This document shows, piece by piece, positions 1 to 10,877 of a stretch of DNA of 64,000 nt. Positions within the stretch are counted from its first letter, which is position 1, and the number at the start of each line of letters is the position of its first letter. The DNA lies in the NCBI GenBank assembly GCA_024508355.1, contig JAMZEJ010000003.1, forward strand, positions 124,001-188,000. Reading direction: 5' to 3'. Below the pieces are notes generated by a model. That model was given only the letters and a program-made list of their open reading frames with translations. It made no database searches and had not been told where the DNA came from. A program made the position numbers and the translations under genes. The stretch is from Rhizosaccharibacter radicis. Lineage in GTDB: Bacteria; Pseudomonadota; Alphaproteobacteria; Acetobacterales; Acetobacteraceae.

Positions 1-1650
<1,650 letters not shown>

Positions 1651-1674
1651 GGGGGGCCGACGGCGCCGCCCGCC

Positions 1675-2094
1675 TTGGCCGACGGGGTGATCCGGATCGC
1701 CGCCGCCCTGGCGGAGGCTCCGGACGGCCGCCTGGTTCTGGTGCGCAAGCGCGACACCCGTTTCTTCATGCAGCCGGGCGGCAAGATCGAGGCGAGGGAA
1801 GAGCCGGTCGACGCGCTGCGCCGCGAACTGGAAGAAGAATTGGGCGCGGTGCTTCCGCCGGATCTCGGACCGCCGCTCGGCCTGTTCACGGCGCCGGCGG
1901 CACACGAGCCGGGCCATCTGGTGGAAGCCTGGCTTTTCCATGTCCGCCTCCCCCATGCGCCCGTGATTGGGGCGGAGATCGCGGAGCACGCGCTCGTCGG
2001 CGCCGACGGCGCGGACCACCTGATGCTGGCGCCGCTCACGCGGGAGCACGTCATGCCCCTGTGGCGTCGCCTCCGAAGCGGCCGCTTTTCCTGA
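1675..2094 (+). CDS. Nudix hydrolase
   Basis: Small cytoplasmic pyrophosphohydrolase of the Nudix family, 139 residues. The Nudix box is complete: G-x5-E-x7-REL-x-EE-x-G, read from GGKIEARE through RELEEELGA at about residues 39-62, so the Mg2+ ligands are present. The substrate cannot be read from sequence; it could be an oxidised nucleotide or another NDP-X compound. The only starts in frame are TTG at 1675 and GTG at 1687, so the exact N-terminus is uncertain. It lies 24 bases after guaB and may be co-transcribed with it. Confidence 0.85.
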   Translation: MADGVIRIAAALAEAPDGRLVLVRKRDTRFFMQPGGKIEAREEPVDALRRELEEELGAVLPPDLGPPLGLFTAPAAHEPGHLVEAWLFHVRLPHAPVIGAEIAEHALVGADGADHLMLAPLTREHVMPLWRRLRSGRFS

Positions 2095-2757
2095 CGGACC
2101 ATCCGCGCGGCGGTTCAACCGCTCGCTGGTGAAGGGTGCGCCCTGGTAGAGAGGATCGCCGTTCGACCCAGGCCGAGGCGCCGGGCCTTTGTATCTGGCG
2201 TTTCTTCCCCGGTATCCGGCTCCGCCCGCTGAGCGGTTGCCACAGGGGGCGGTGATCACGCCCTGGAGTCGATGGTTTCGGGCTTCGGACCGATGGTGGT
2301 CTGGCCGGCGCTTGGCGTCGAGACATCGGGATCAGGACGGCGCTGGAGCTGGCCGCGAGGTGCGGGCAGGTCTCATCCCGGATACGGCCCGGTTTGGATG
2401 CTGGCGTGACGCAGCCTCCCGGGCGAGCCAGGGCCGCCATGATGTTCGTCGTCGGGACATGGCGTTAGCGCCGTGGACCAGCGCGTGATCGTGGGCAGGC
2501 TGGGGTGTCTGTCCGCTGCAGAGCCGGAAGATGTCGGCCTCGTTCGTCAGGCTGACACGGGCTGCTGGACGCCCGCCCTGGCGATGCACGGCCGATGTTT
2601 CCCGGCTCTTCGGCTTCTCCCGGGCCTCGCCGACGCTCCGTCGCGCCACCCGGTTCCGTTCGACAAGCGGACGTTCCGCCCCGTAAGAGGACGCCCCGCC
2701 CCATCCGCCGGCCGGATCGCTCCCGCGATCGTGCCGCCCCGAGGTTGTTCTCGTCCC
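2095..2757. other. 663 bp spacer without a supported gene
   Basis: Open frames cross this spacer on both strands, but their translations are Arg/Pro/Ala-rich, show no conserved motif and have no ribosome binding site, as expected for chance frames in very GC-rich DNA. I see no tRNA, strong terminator or repeat. The promoter of the following methyltransferase gene probably lies in the last 100 bases. Confidence 0.5.
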
Positions 2758-4038
2758 ATGACCCCCACCGCTCGCCTCGCCGCCGCGATCGACCTCCTGT
2801 TCGCGATGGAGGACGCGCCCCGGCGGCCGGCCGACGCGGTGGCCAACAATTTCTTCCGCGAGCGTCGCTATATCGGCGGCGGCGATCGCCGGGCGGTGTC
2901 GGCTCAGGTGTGGGCGGTGCTGCGGCAATGGCGGCGCCTGGCCTGGTGGATCGGGCGCGCGGGCGGTGAAGTCACGCCGCGGCTGCTGGTCGCGGCGCAA
3001 TCGGTGCTGGAGGGCCGTCCCGCGGAAAGTCTGCAGCGGGCGTTCTCCGGCGGCCGCTACGCGCCCGATCCGCTCGATCCGGCGGAAACCAGGGTGCTGC
3101 GGGCGCTCGAGGGGCACACGCTGCATCATCCCGCCATGCCCGAGGCGGTCCGGCTGGAGGTGCCGGACTGGCTGTTGCCGAGCCTGCGCGCGCAGTTCGG
3201 AGACGGCGCGGCCGCCGAGATCGAGGCGCTGGGCGCCCCGGCCACGCTGGATCTGCGGGTCAACCTGCTGAAGGCCACGCGCGATCAGGCGCGCGAGATC
3301 CTCGCGGCCGACGGCATCGCGGCCGAGCCGACGCCCCTGTCGCCCTGGGGGCTCCGGGTGCCGTCCCGCCAGCCGGTGACCGCGAGCCGTGCCTTCCGCG
3401 ACGGGCTGGTGGAGATCCAGGACGAAGGCAGCCAGCTCGTGGTGGAAGCGCTGGGTGCCGCGCCGGAGATGCGGGTCGCGGATTACTGCGCGGGCGCCGG
3501 CGGCAAGACGCTGGGCGTGGCCATGTGCATGGAGAACCGCGGCCATATCGTGGCCTGCGACGTGTCGGCCGCGCGGCTCGAGGGAGCCGTGAAGCGGCTG
3601 CGTCGGGCCGGCATCCACAACGTGGAGCGCCACCTGCTGGAAGCCGGCGACAAATGGGCCAAGCGCCGGGCAGGCTCCTTCGATCGGGTGCTGGTGGATG
3701 CGCCCTGCACCGGCACGGGAACCTGGCGGCGCAATCCCGACGCCCGCCTCCGGCTGCGGCCTGAGGATCTGGCGGAACTCGTCGCCAAGCAGGCGTCGAT
3801 CCTGCGCGCGGCGGCCAAGCTGGTGAAGCCGGGCGGCCGGCTGGTGTACGCGACTTGTTCGGTGCTGCGGGAAGAGAACGAGGCGCAGCTGGAAGGCTTT
3901 CTCGCGGAAACCCCGGGCTTCGAGCGGCGTCCGATGCCCTTGTCCGGGTTCTCCCAACCCCCGGAGGTACTGCGCCTGTCGCCGCGCTCCCACGGCACCG
4001 ACGGCTTCTTCGCCGCCCTGCTCGAACGCACGGCCTGA
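2758..4038 (+). CDS. RsmB-family 16S rRNA (cytosine-C5) methyltransferase
   Basis: SAM-dependent m5C methyltransferase of the RsmB/NOP2/Sun family, 426 residues. The N-terminal ~130 residues are the NusB-like RNA-binding part seen in RsmB. The Rossmann fold has SAM motif I (DYCAGAGGKT), motif IV DAPCTGTGTWRRNPD with Cys317, and motif VI ATCSVLREENE with Cys367; these two Cys are the releasing and nucleophilic residues of the family. An open frame extends upstream to 2473, but the homologous part begins at the ATG at 2758. Modification of 16S C967 is inferred from RsmB; some alphaproteobacterial paralogues may modify other sites. Confidence 0.9.
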   Translation: MTPTARLAAAIDLLFAMEDAPRRPADAVANNFFRERRYIGGGDRRAVSAQVWAVLRQWRRLAWWIGRAGGEVTPRLLVAAQSVLEGRPAESLQRAFSGGRYAPDPLDPAETRVLRALEGHTLHHPAMPEAVRLEVPDWLLPSLRAQFGDGAAAEIEALGAPATLDLRVNLLKATRDQAREILAADGIAAEPTPLSPWGLRVPSRQPVTASRAFRDGLVEIQDEGSQLVVEALGAAPEMRVADYCAGAGGKTLGVAMCMENRGHIVACDVSAARLEGAVKRLRRAGIHNVERHLLEAGDKWAKRRAGSFDRVLVDAPCTGTGTWRRNPDARLRLRPEDLAELVAKQASILRAAAKLVKPGGRLVYATCSVLREENEAQLEGFLAETPGFERRPMPLSGFSQPPEVLRLSPRSHGTDGFFAALLERTA

Positions 4039-4099
4039 GGCGGTCCGATCGTCCGGGGTGCGCGCGGCCGCGCCCTGGCGGCCTGCGCCCCGGCGGATC

Positions 4100-4606
4100 T
4101 CAGGCGGGGATCTCGATCTCCGAAAGCCCCGCGGCGAGCAGGCGCCACAGACCGTCCTTTTCCAGCGCGATGCAACCTTCCGTCGGCGCGCGGTCCGGGC
4201 GGCACAGGTGCAGGAAGATCGCCGATCCGCGACGGGGCACCGGCGGGTCGTCGTTGTGCCCGAGCACGCCGACGACGTCGTACACATGGTCGTCGCGCCA
4301 GAGCCGCTCGTGCCGGGCCGGATGCGGCAGGCTCACCTGCCGGTTGTAGTCCGGGTGCGCGGGATCGTCGCACCAGCCGTCCCCGGGGGAGAGCGGCTCG
4401 CGCGGCAGCGGGCCGGGAGGGGCAAGAAGCCGGTCCGCGCGGAACAACAGGCGGTGGAGCGGAAACCGTCCGGCGGGCGTGCCGCCGTCCCCTTCCTCCT
4501 TGTGGCGCACGATGCCGGCAGCCCCGAACACCGCGGGCTCCGTCAGCCCGTTCATCCGCAGCAACCCGGTCGACGTTCCGGTTGCCACGAGTACCGCGAG
4601 GCTCAT
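4100..4606 (-). CDS. L,D-transpeptidase-like (YkuD-fold) protein
   Basis: 168 residues with the YkuD signature: His133 then, after eleven residues, the TEGCI motif with the presumed nucleophile Cys145. The usual motif is H-x(n)-[ST]-H-G-C, so the second His is replaced by Glu, as in many small alphaproteobacterial members. L,D-transpeptidases make 3-3 peptidoglycan cross-links or attach lipoproteins in the periplasm. No convincing signal peptide is visible at the chosen start (MSLAVLVATGT), so the location is unclear and the protein may be a divergent or cytoplasmic family member. It is convergent with the methyltransferase gene upstream. Confidence 0.78.
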   Translation of the reverse strand: MSLAVLVATGTSTGLLRMNGLTEPAVFGAAGIVRHKEEGDGGTPAGRFPLHRLLFRADRLLAPPGPLPREPLSPGDGWCDDPAHPDYNRQVSLPHPARHERLWRDDHVYDVVGVLGHNDDPPVPRRGSAIFLHLCRPDRAPTEGCIALEKDGLWRLLAAGLSEIEIPA

Positions 4607-4827
4607 AACCTTCTCCGAAGGACGCCCGGACCGGTAGCACGATTCGGTGCCATCCGCGGCGGATGCTCATCACGGAGAATTTTGCCGCGGGCATTGAGCG
4701 CCGCGTCATGACAAGCGTTCACCGGGGCGTGAGTGGCTCGGGCAGGCCGGCCTCGCAGCGCACATACGGTCCGGACGCAACGAACGCGGCGGGCCGGACG
4801 GGCGTCCAGGGGAACGAAGAGGAAGAC

Positions 4828-5544
4828 ATGGCGGGTGAGCGTCCCATCCTGGTCGTCGACGACGATCAGGCGCTTCGTGACACTCTGGTTGAACAGCTCC
4901 AGGTGGATGGCGAGTTCGCCGTGCACGAAGCCGACACGATCGCCCGCGCGGCGGAACTGCTGGACCAGCAGGGGGCGCGGTTCGACGCGCTGATCCTGGA
5001 CGTGTCGCTGCCGGACGGCGACGGCCGGGATTTCTGCGCCGAGCAGCGCCGTCAGGGCCGGCGCATGCCCATCATCATGCTGACGGGCTCCGACGACGAG
5101 ACCGACATCGTCCGGGGCCTGGATGCCGGCGCCAACGACTACGTGGTGAAGCCCTTCCGCATCGCCGAGTTGCTGGCCCGCGTTCGGGCTCAGATGCGCA
5201 TCTTCGAGAACAGCGAGGACGCGGTGTTCACCATCGGGCCCTACACGTTCCGACCCTCGGCCAAGCTGCTGCAGGAGCAGAGCCGCAACCGGCGCATCCG
5301 GCTGACGGAAAAGGAAGCGGCGATCCTCAAGTTCCTGTATCGCGCCGGCACCCGGCCGGTGGCGCGGCAGGTGCTGCTCAACGAGGTCTGGGGCTACAAC
5401 GCGGCCGTGACCACCCACACCCTGGAAACCCACATCTACCGGCTGCGGCAGAAGATCGAGCCCGATCCGGCCAACGCCTCCCTGCTGGTCACCGAGGGCG
5501 GCGGCTATCGCCTCGATCCGGCGGCGGGCGCCCCGCCGGGCTGA
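4828..5544 (+). CDS. OmpR/PhoB-family response regulator
   Basis: Two-component transcription regulator of 238 residues. The receiver domain (1-125) has the acidic pocket Asp11-Asp13, the phosphoacceptor Asp58 in LILDVSLPDGDG, Thr86 and Lys108 (VVKPF). The C-terminal winged helix (about 135-232) carries THTLETHIYRLRQKIEPD, the OmpR-type recognition helix. The ATG at 4828 is chosen because a purine-rich GAAGAGGAAG precedes it and the receiver fold starts directly afterwards; an in-frame upstream extension has no homologous character. No histidine kinase gene is adjacent, so it is an orphan in this window and its signal is unknown. Confidence 0.93.
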   Translation: MAGERPILVVDDDQALRDTLVEQLQVDGEFAVHEADTIARAAELLDQQGARFDALILDVSLPDGDGRDFCAEQRRQGRRMPIIMLTGSDDETDIVRGLDAGANDYVVKPFRIAELLARVRAQMRIFENSEDAVFTIGPYTFRPSAKLLQEQSRNRRIRLTEKEAAILKFLYRAGTRPVARQVLLNEVWGYNAAVTTHTLETHIYRLRQKIEPDPANASLLVTEGGGYRLDPAAGAPPG

Positions 5545-5556
5545 CGCGGCGACGTG

Positions 5557-5578
5557 CCGGCCGCCCTTGGGCGGCCGG
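5557..5578. terminator. Bidirectional terminator hairpin
   Basis: Perfect 10 bp inverted repeat CCGGCCGCCC / GGGCGGCCGG with a two-base centre, between the convergent response-regulator and xthA stop codons. There is no T run on either side; the call rests on position and stem strength. Confidence 0.6.
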
Positions 5579-5592
5579 ATCCCCGACCACGC

Positions 5593-6390
5593 TCAGGCGT
5601 CCAGCTCCAGCATCACCGGCGCATGGTCGGACGGCACCGGCCAATCCCGGGCGTCCTTGTGCACCGTCATGGCGCGGAGCCCTGGCACCAGGTCCGGCGT
5701 GACCCAGACATGGTCGAGCCGCCGTCCGCGATTGGACAGCTGCCAATCGCGGTTGCGATAGCTCCACCAGGAATACAGCTTCTGGTCGGCGGGCACGAAA
5801 TGGCGCATGGCGTCCACGAAGCCGCTGCCGAGCCACCGCTCCATGCGTTCCACTTCCGGCGGGGTGTGGCTCACGACGTCCAGCAGCTGCTTGTGGCTCC
5901 AGACGTCGTGTTCCAGCGGCGCGATGTTGAGGTCGCCCACCAGCACGGAGCGCCGCAGGTCGGCACGCCCGGCGAAGTACCGGGTGGCTTCCTCCACGAA
6001 GGCCAGCTTGTGGGCGAATTTCGGGTTCGTGAGCGGGTCCGGGATGTCGCCGCCGGCCGGCACGTAGAAATTATGCAGCTCCACCGCGCCGCCGGGCGCC
6101 TGAAGCCGCACCGCCATGTGCCGGCAATCCCCCCGGCCGCACCAGTCGGGCGCGTCCGCCAGCACCGTCATCGGCACCCGGGAGAACACCGCCACCCCGT
6201 TATAGGACTTCATGCCGCGGAAGGCGTGATGGCCATAGCCGAGCAGTTCGGCGGCCCCGGCGGGAAACAGCTCGTCCGGAACCTTGGTCTCCTGGAGGCA
6301 GATCACGTCGGGCGACAGCTCGGCGGCCAGCCGCTGCAGCAGGGGCATCCGCAGCCGCAGCGAGTTGATGTTCCAGGTCACGATGCGCAT
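5593..6390 (-). CDS. xthA: Exodeoxyribonuclease III / AP endonuclease
   Basis: Base-excision repair nuclease of the exonuclease/endonuclease/phosphatase family, 265 residues, usual length for XthA. It cleaves abasic sites and degrades duplex DNA 3'-5'. Visible active-site residues are Asn7 (TWNINS), Glu34 (LQETK), Asp153 and Asn155 (GDLNIAP) and the terminal pair Asp255-His256 (PSDHAP). The start ATG gives the canonical N-terminus MRIVTWNINS. It is convergent with the response-regulator gene. Confidence 0.95.
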   Translation of the reverse strand: MRIVTWNINSLRLRMPLLQRLAAELSPDVICLQETKVPDELFPAGAAELLGYGHHAFRGMKSYNGVAVFSRVPMTVLADAPDWCGRGDCRHMAVRLQAPGGAVELHNFYVPAGGDIPDPLTNPKFAHKLAFVEEATRYFAGRADLRRSVLVGDLNIAPLEHDVWSHKQLLDVVSHTPPEVERMERWLGSGFVDAMRHFVPADQKLYSWWSYRNRDWQLSNRGRRLDHVWVTPDLVPGLRAMTVHKDARDWPVPSDHAPVMLELDA

Positions 6391-6546
6391 GGCCCCGGGT
6401 GGTGGCCGATCCGCGCCGGCTTGGCAACGGGCTCCGCCGCGCCCGGCGGACGGCTGCCGGGCGGCTGAACGTCTTCCTTGCCGCCTGCCGCGGGGATGCC
6501 CGGCCCCTGGTCAAGTGGCGGCGCGCACCCCATCGTCCGCTGCGCC

Positions 6547-7599
6547 ATGACCGATCCTTCCACCGACCCCGCCGCTCCCGCGGAGGCAGGCGCCCTGCAC
6601 GGGGCGTTGCTGACCCTCGACAGCCACATCGACATTCCCTGGCCGGACGGGGAGGATCCGTTCGAGGAGACCGCCCGCCGCCTCGTCGATCTGCCGAAGA
6701 TGCGGCGGGGAGGCGTCTCGGCCGGCTGCTTCGCGGCCTACATCCCGCAGGGCAGGCTGGACGCGGCGGGTCACGCCGCGGCGCTGGAGCGCGCGCTGGC
6801 CATGCTGGACCGGATCGGCGCCATAGCGGGGCGGCGGAACGGGATCGAGGCCCGGATCTGCGATACCGCCGATGCGGTGGAAGCGGCCCATCGAGATGGG
6901 GCGCTGGCGGTGATGCCGGCGGTAGAGAACGGCTACGCGGTCGGCAGCGACCTCGCCAACATCGCGCTGCTGCGGCGCAGGGGCGCGCGCTACCTCACCA
7001 TGACCCATAACGGGCACAATCTGCTGGCCGACAGCGCCATCCCCCGGCGCGATCTGGGCGACGGGCAGGCGCCCAACAACGGCCTCAGCACCCTGGGACG
7101 CGAGGCTGTGGCGGAGCTCAACCGGCAGGGGATGCTGGTGGACGTGTCGCACCTGTCGCGCCAGGCGATGCTGGACGCCGCCGGCTGCTCGGCGGTGCCG
7201 GTGGTCGCGACGCATTCCTGCGTGGCGGCGCTGTGCCCGCATCCCCGCAACCTGGACGACGTGCAGCTCGACGCGCTGCGGGAGACCGGCGGGCTGATCC
7301 AGATCACCGCCATGCCCGGCTTCCTGCGTCCCCGCGGTGCCGACCCGGCCGGGGCGGACGTGGCCAGCTTCGTGGACCATCTGGATTACGTGGTGCGCCG
7401 GATCGGTGTGGCGCATGTCGGCATCAGCTCGGATTTCGATGGCGGGGGGGCCATCGTCGGCTGGCGCGACGCGTCGGAATCCGGGGCGGTGACGGCGGAG
7501 CTGCTGCGGCGCGGCTACCGGGAGGCGGAGATCGCCGCCTTCTGGGGAGGAAATTTTCTGCGGCTGCTGCGTCGGGCCGAGCAGGTCGCCGCGGCCTGA
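6547..7599 (+). CDS. Membrane dipeptidase (peptidase family M19)
   Basis: Zinc-dependent dipeptidase of the renal dipeptidase family, 350 residues. It has the first metal motif DSHID (His27, Asp29), the bridging Glu region PAVENGY, His motifs in MTHNGHN and ATHSCVAALCPHPRN, and the C-terminal SSDFDGGG. Bacterial members hydrolyse dipeptides, often with a D-residue at the C-terminus, and usually lack a signal peptide, as here. The ATG at 6547 is preferred over a more upstream start because the family homology starts shortly after it. The substrate is not determined by context. Confidence 0.9.
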   Translation: MTDPSTDPAAPAEAGALHGALLTLDSHIDIPWPDGEDPFEETARRLVDLPKMRRGGVSAGCFAAYIPQGRLDAAGHAAALERALAMLDRIGAIAGRRNGIEARICDTADAVEAAHRDGALAVMPAVENGYAVGSDLANIALLRRRGARYLTMTHNGHNLLADSAIPRRDLGDGQAPNNGLSTLGREAVAELNRQGMLVDVSHLSRQAMLDAAGCSAVPVVATHSCVAALCPHPRNLDDVQLDALRETGGLIQITAMPGFLRPRGADPAGADVASFVDHLDYVVRRIGVAHVGISSDFDGGGAIVGWRDASESGAVTAELLRRGYREAEIAAFWGGNFLRLLRRAEQVAAA

Positions 7600-7752
7600 T
7601 CCGGTGCGACTCGTGACGCCGGACCGGAGCGGGGGAGGTGTCAATCCGAACAAAGTGCGACCATCGCATCGGAATGAAAATCATGGCACCGGGGCCCGAT
7701 CATCCACTCCGCGGATTGACTCCCTTTTGTTTCAACATGATGGCAGCCCAAC

Positions 7753-7782
7753 TTGAGCCGAGACGAGCCCTCGGCATATTAA
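7753..7782 (+). promoter_or_regulatory. Candidate sigma-70 promoter for uvrC
   Basis: TTGAGC at 7753-7758 and TATTAA at 7777-7782, spacing 18 bases, in an AT-rich island within GC-rich DNA. It would give a leader of about 170 bases before the uvrC start. Based on pattern only. Confidence 0.4.
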
Positions 7783-7889
7783 ATCGAGCATTTTCAGTGG
7801 GTTGCGTGGATGCCTAAAACATAAGCAATCTGATCGCGGCCCAATGAATACGCGGTCCCCGGCCGTTTGCCCGAACTTGTCCCACAGAC

Positions 7890-7898
7890 TTATCCACA
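7890..7898 (+). promoter_or_regulatory. Consensus DnaA box (TTATCCACA)
   Basis: Exact match to the nine-base consensus DnaA box, 60 bases upstream of the uvrC start and 100 bases downstream of the candidate promoter. A weaker relative (TCATCCACT, two mismatches) lies at about 7701-7709. A single perfect 9-mer can arise by chance in 64 kb, but its place in an AT-rich spacer makes it worth marking. Confidence 0.4.
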
Positions 7899-7957
7899 TG
7901 ATCGGTGGAGAACCCGAAGGCTCCCAATCCCGCCATGCCGGGCCTACATCAGGCCCC

Positions 7958-10099
7958 ATGAGCGACGCCACTTCCGACCGGAACACGGACCCCCTGATCC
8001 CCCTGGCCGGGAACGAGATCCGGTTGGAACGCGGCCCGGATGAGGACACGTCCGTGGATGCGATGGGGAATGGCCCAGCGGTGCAGCTCGTGGCGGCGGA
8101 AGCCGGCGTGGTCGGGGTCGCGGTGATCGAGCGCGCGCTCCTGACCATGCCGCTCTCGCCCGGCGTTTATCGCATGCTCGACCGGACGGGGGAGGCGCTC
8201 TATGTCGGCAAGGCGCGCGCCCTGAAGAAGCGCGTCTACTCCTATACCCAGGTCGGGCGGTTGCCGGAGCGGCTGCGCCGGATGGTGAGCGAGACCGCCT
8301 CCATGGAGGTGGTGACCACCCATACCGAGGCCGAGGCGCTCCTGCTCGAGGCCAACCTGATCAAGCGGCTGAAGCCGCGCTTCAACATCCTGCTGCGCGA
8401 CGACAAGAGCTACCCGTGGCTGATGATGACGGACGGGCACGCCTTTCCGCAGATCGGCAAGCACCGGGGCAAGCCGCCCAAGGGGGCTAGCTACTGGGGA
8501 CCGTTCGCGTCCGCCTGGGCGGTGAACCAGACGGTGACGGCGATGCAGCGGGTGTTCCTGCTGCGCTCCTGTGCCGACACCGTGTTCTCGTCGCGCACCC
8601 GGCCCTGCCTGCTGCACCAGATCAAGCGTTGCTGCGCGCCCTGCGTGGACCGGGTGTCGCCGGAGGATTACGCGCGGCTGGTGGGGCAGGCGAAGGCGTT
8701 CCTGAGCGGCAAGGCCAACAGCGTGCAGCGCGAACTCGCGGCCGAGATGGAACAGGCGGCGGAAGCGCTGGAGTTCGAGCGCGCGGCGGCATTGCGGGAC
8801 CGCATCCGCGGCCTCACCCACGTCCAGGGCGGAACGGGCGTCATCAATCCGGCCTCCATCGAGGATGCCGACCTGATCGCCATCCATCAGGCGGCGGGAC
8901 AGAGCTGCGTGCAGGTGTTCTTCGTGCGGGGCGGCCGCAACAACGGCAACCGCGCGTTCTTCCCGGTCCATGCCAAGGGTGAGGAAGCCGCGGAGGTGCT
9001 GGAAGCCTTCATCGCCCAGTTCTACGACGACAAGCCGCCGCCGCCCTTGATCCTGACCAACGTGGCGCTCGGCGAGGCGGCGCTGGTGCAGGAAGCGCTG
9101 ACGCTCAAGGCGAAGCGGAAGGTGGAGCTGCTGGTGCCGCAGCGCGGCGAGAAGCGCGCAGTGGTGGAGCACGCGGCCACCAATGCTCGCGAGGCGCTGG
9201 AGCGCAAGCTGGCCGAAGGGGCGGGGCAGGCCAGGCTTCTGGACGCGGTGGCGCAGCTGTTCGGGCTTCCGGCGCCGCCGGAGCGGATCGAGATCTACGA
9301 CAACAGCCACATCATGGGCACCAACGCCTATGGCGTGATGGTCGTGGCCGGCCCGGAGGGCTTCAACAAGCAGGCCTACCGCAAATACGCGATCCGGGGT
9401 CCGATCGCCCCCGGCGACGATTTCGCCATGATGCGCGAGGTGCTGGAACGGCGGTTCGGCCGTGCCCTGCGCGAGCAGGCAGAGCGGCAGGCGGCGGCCG
9501 AGGAAGCCGGCAGCGGCCCGGTGGAGATCGGGCTGCCGTCGCCGGACGACGATGCCGATCCGGCCCTGGCGGCCCAGGCACGCCCCCCGTCCTCGCGCGC
9601 AGGCTGGCCCGACGTGCTGTTGATCGACGGGGGCGCCGGGCAGTTCTCGGCGGTGCGCGGCGTGCTCGACGATCTGGGCGTCACCGACGTGAAGCTGGTG
9701 GCGATCGCCAAGGGGCCGGACCGCGACGCCGGCCGGGAATGGTTTCATACCGGCGACGCCGAGCCGTTCCAGCTGCCGCCGCGCGACCCGGTGCTGTACT
9801 ATCTGCAGCGCCTTCGCGACGAGGCGCACCGCTTCGCCATCACCACCCACCGGGCCGGCCGGTCGAAGGGCCTGAGCCGGTCGGAACTGGACGAGATCCC
9901 CGGGATCGGGGCCGCCCGCAAGCGTGCGCTGCTGAACCATTTTGGATCCGTACGCGGGGTGCGGCAGGCCGGACTCACCGACCTGGAAGCGGCGCCGGGG
10001 ATCAGCCGGGAAACGGCCCGGACCGTGTACGGTCACTTCCACGCGGGGTGGCGCGCTTCGGAGGGCCGGGGTGCAGACGCGAAGCGCGATCAGGGCTAG
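7958..10099 (+). CDS. uvrC: UvrABC excinuclease subunit C
   Basis: Nucleotide excision repair nuclease that makes both incisions around a lesion marked by UvrA-UvrB. Order of domains: GIY-YIG nuclease (SPGVYRMLD ... [17 protein letters not shown]), a Cys cluster ([15 protein letters not shown]), a UVR motif that contacts UvrB ([22 protein letters not shown] region), the RNase H-like C-terminal nuclease ([15 protein letters not shown]), and a helix-hairpin-helix pair ([18 protein letters not shown]). From the ATG at 7958 it is 713 residues, longer than the usual ~610, owing to about 60 extra N-terminal residues and an acidic/Ala-rich insert. The start could instead lie at a downstream Met within the extension. 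Confidence 0.95.
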   Translation: MSDATSDRNTDPLIPLAGNEIRLERGPDEDTSVDAMGNGPAVQLVAAEAGVVGVAVIERALLTMPLSPGVYRMLDRTGEALYVGKARALKKRVYSYTQVGRLPERLRRMVSETASMEVVTTHTEAEALLLEANLIKRLKPRFNILLRDDKSYPWLMMTDGHAFPQIGKHRGKPPKGASYWGPFASAWAVNQTVTAMQRVFLLRSCADTVFSSRTRPCLLHQIKRCCAPCVDRVSPEDYARLVGQAKAFLSGKANSVQRELAAEMEQAAEALEFERAAALRDRIRGLTHVQGGTGVINPASIEDADLIAIHQAAGQSCVQVFFVRGGRNNGNRAFFPVHAKGEEAAEVLEAFIAQFYDDKPPPPLILTNVALGEAALVQEALTLKAKRKVELLVPQRGEKRAVVEHAATNAREALERKLAEGAGQARLLDAVAQLFGLPAPPERIEIYDNSHIMGTNAYGVMVVAGPEGFNKQAYRKYAIRGPIAPGDDFAMMREVLERRFGRALREQAERQAAAEEAGSGPVEIGLPSPDDDADPALAAQARPPSSRAGWPDVLLIDGGAGQFSAVRGVLDDLGVTDVKLVAIAKGPDRDAGREWFHTGDAEPFQLPPRDPVLYYLQRLRDEAHRFAITTHRAGRSKGLSRSELDEIPGIGAARKRALLNHFGSVRGVRQAGLTDLEAAPGISRETARTVYGHFHAGWRASEGRGADAKRDQG

Positions 10100-10176
10100 C
10101 GTCGGCCCATGAGGACACGCCGCGCTCCATGCGTCCGGTGCGGTGGCCGCCAATCTGGGATACGAGACCGGGCGAG

Positions 10177-10785
10177 ATGCTGACCGACCTGCCCAACCTG
10201 CTCACCCTGTCGCGGATCGCGGCGATCCCGGTGCTGGTGGCCCTCGTGGTGATGCGCCTGCCGGCCACCGATCTCGCGGCCTGCCTCGTGTTCATCGCGG
10301 CCGGGGTCACCGACTGGCTGGACGGGCGCATTGCCCGGGCGAGGGCGCTGCATTCCGATCTCGGCCGCATGCTGGACCCGATCGCCGACAAGCTGCTGGT
10401 CGGGGCCACGCTGATGGTGCTGGCGGGCATGCTGCGGCTGCCCTGGGGGAGCCTGTATCCGGCCATCGTGATCCTGCTGCGCGAGATCCTGGTGAGCGGC
10501 CTGCGCGAGCACCTGGCCGGCCTCAGGGTCCGCTTGCCGGTGACGCGGCTGGCCAAGTGGAAGACCGGGTTCCAGATGGGCGCTCTCGGCGTGCTGCTGG
10601 CCGGCGACAGCACGGCGCGGCTGCTGCACCTCGACTGGCTGCTGCCGGTGAGCGCCATCGGCGCGCTCATGCTGTGGATCGCGGCGGTGCTGACGCTGGT
10701 GACCGGCTGGGATTATCTCGTGACCGGCCTCCACCATGTCGGCCAGCCGGCGAGGCGGCCTGGCTCGGAACAGGCGCTGCCCTGA
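10177..10785 (+). CDS. pgsA: CDP-diacylglycerol-glycerol-3-phosphate 3-phosphatidyltransferase
   Basis: Inner-membrane enzyme that makes phosphatidylglycerophosphate, 202 residues. The CDP-alcohol phosphotransferase motif D-x2-DG-x2-AR-x8-G-x3-D-x3-D is complete, from DWLDGRIAR to GRMLDPIAD. About five hydrophobic segments cover the rest. The start ATG 10177 gives the typical N-terminus MLTDLPNLLTLSR; an in-frame ATG at 10129 would add 16 residues without homologous character. It lies 77 bases after uvrC, a neighbourhood (uvrC-pgsA) shared by many alphaproteobacteria. PgpA, the next enzyme of the pathway, is encoded at 56 kb. Confidence 0.94.
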   Translation: MLTDLPNLLTLSRIAAIPVLVALVVMRLPATDLAACLVFIAAGVTDWLDGRIARARALHSDLGRMLDPIADKLLVGATLMVLAGMLRLPWGSLYPAIVILLREILVSGLREHLAGLRVRLPVTRLAKWKTGFQMGALGVLLAGDSTARLLHLDWLLPVSAIGALMLWIAAVLTLVTGWDYLVTGLHHVGQPARRPGSEQALP

Positions 10786-10877
10786 GCGGAGCGAACGCGG
10801 TGCCGCCGGCGAACGGTCCTGGCGTCGGGGGGCATGTCCGTGACCGCTGGGGCGACGGTGCCGGCATTCCGCCCGGC

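Larger units (their letters stand above)
7600..7957. other. 358 bp regulatory spacer upstream of uvrC
   Basis: No gene is supported here. The stretch from about 7660 to 7900 is clearly richer in A+T than its surroundings and holds a promoter-like pair and a consensus DnaA box (listed separately). Confidence 0.55.

Noticed and set aside
2330-2530. Possible transposase remnant on the minus strand
   Set aside because: The translation near 2,400-2,510 looked protein-like at first, but I find no transposase motif, inverted repeats or target duplication.
7660-7900. Chromosomal replication origin
   Set aside because: Only one perfect DnaA box and a short AT-rich stretch, no box cluster and none of the neighbours usual for alphaproteobacterial origins (such as hemE).
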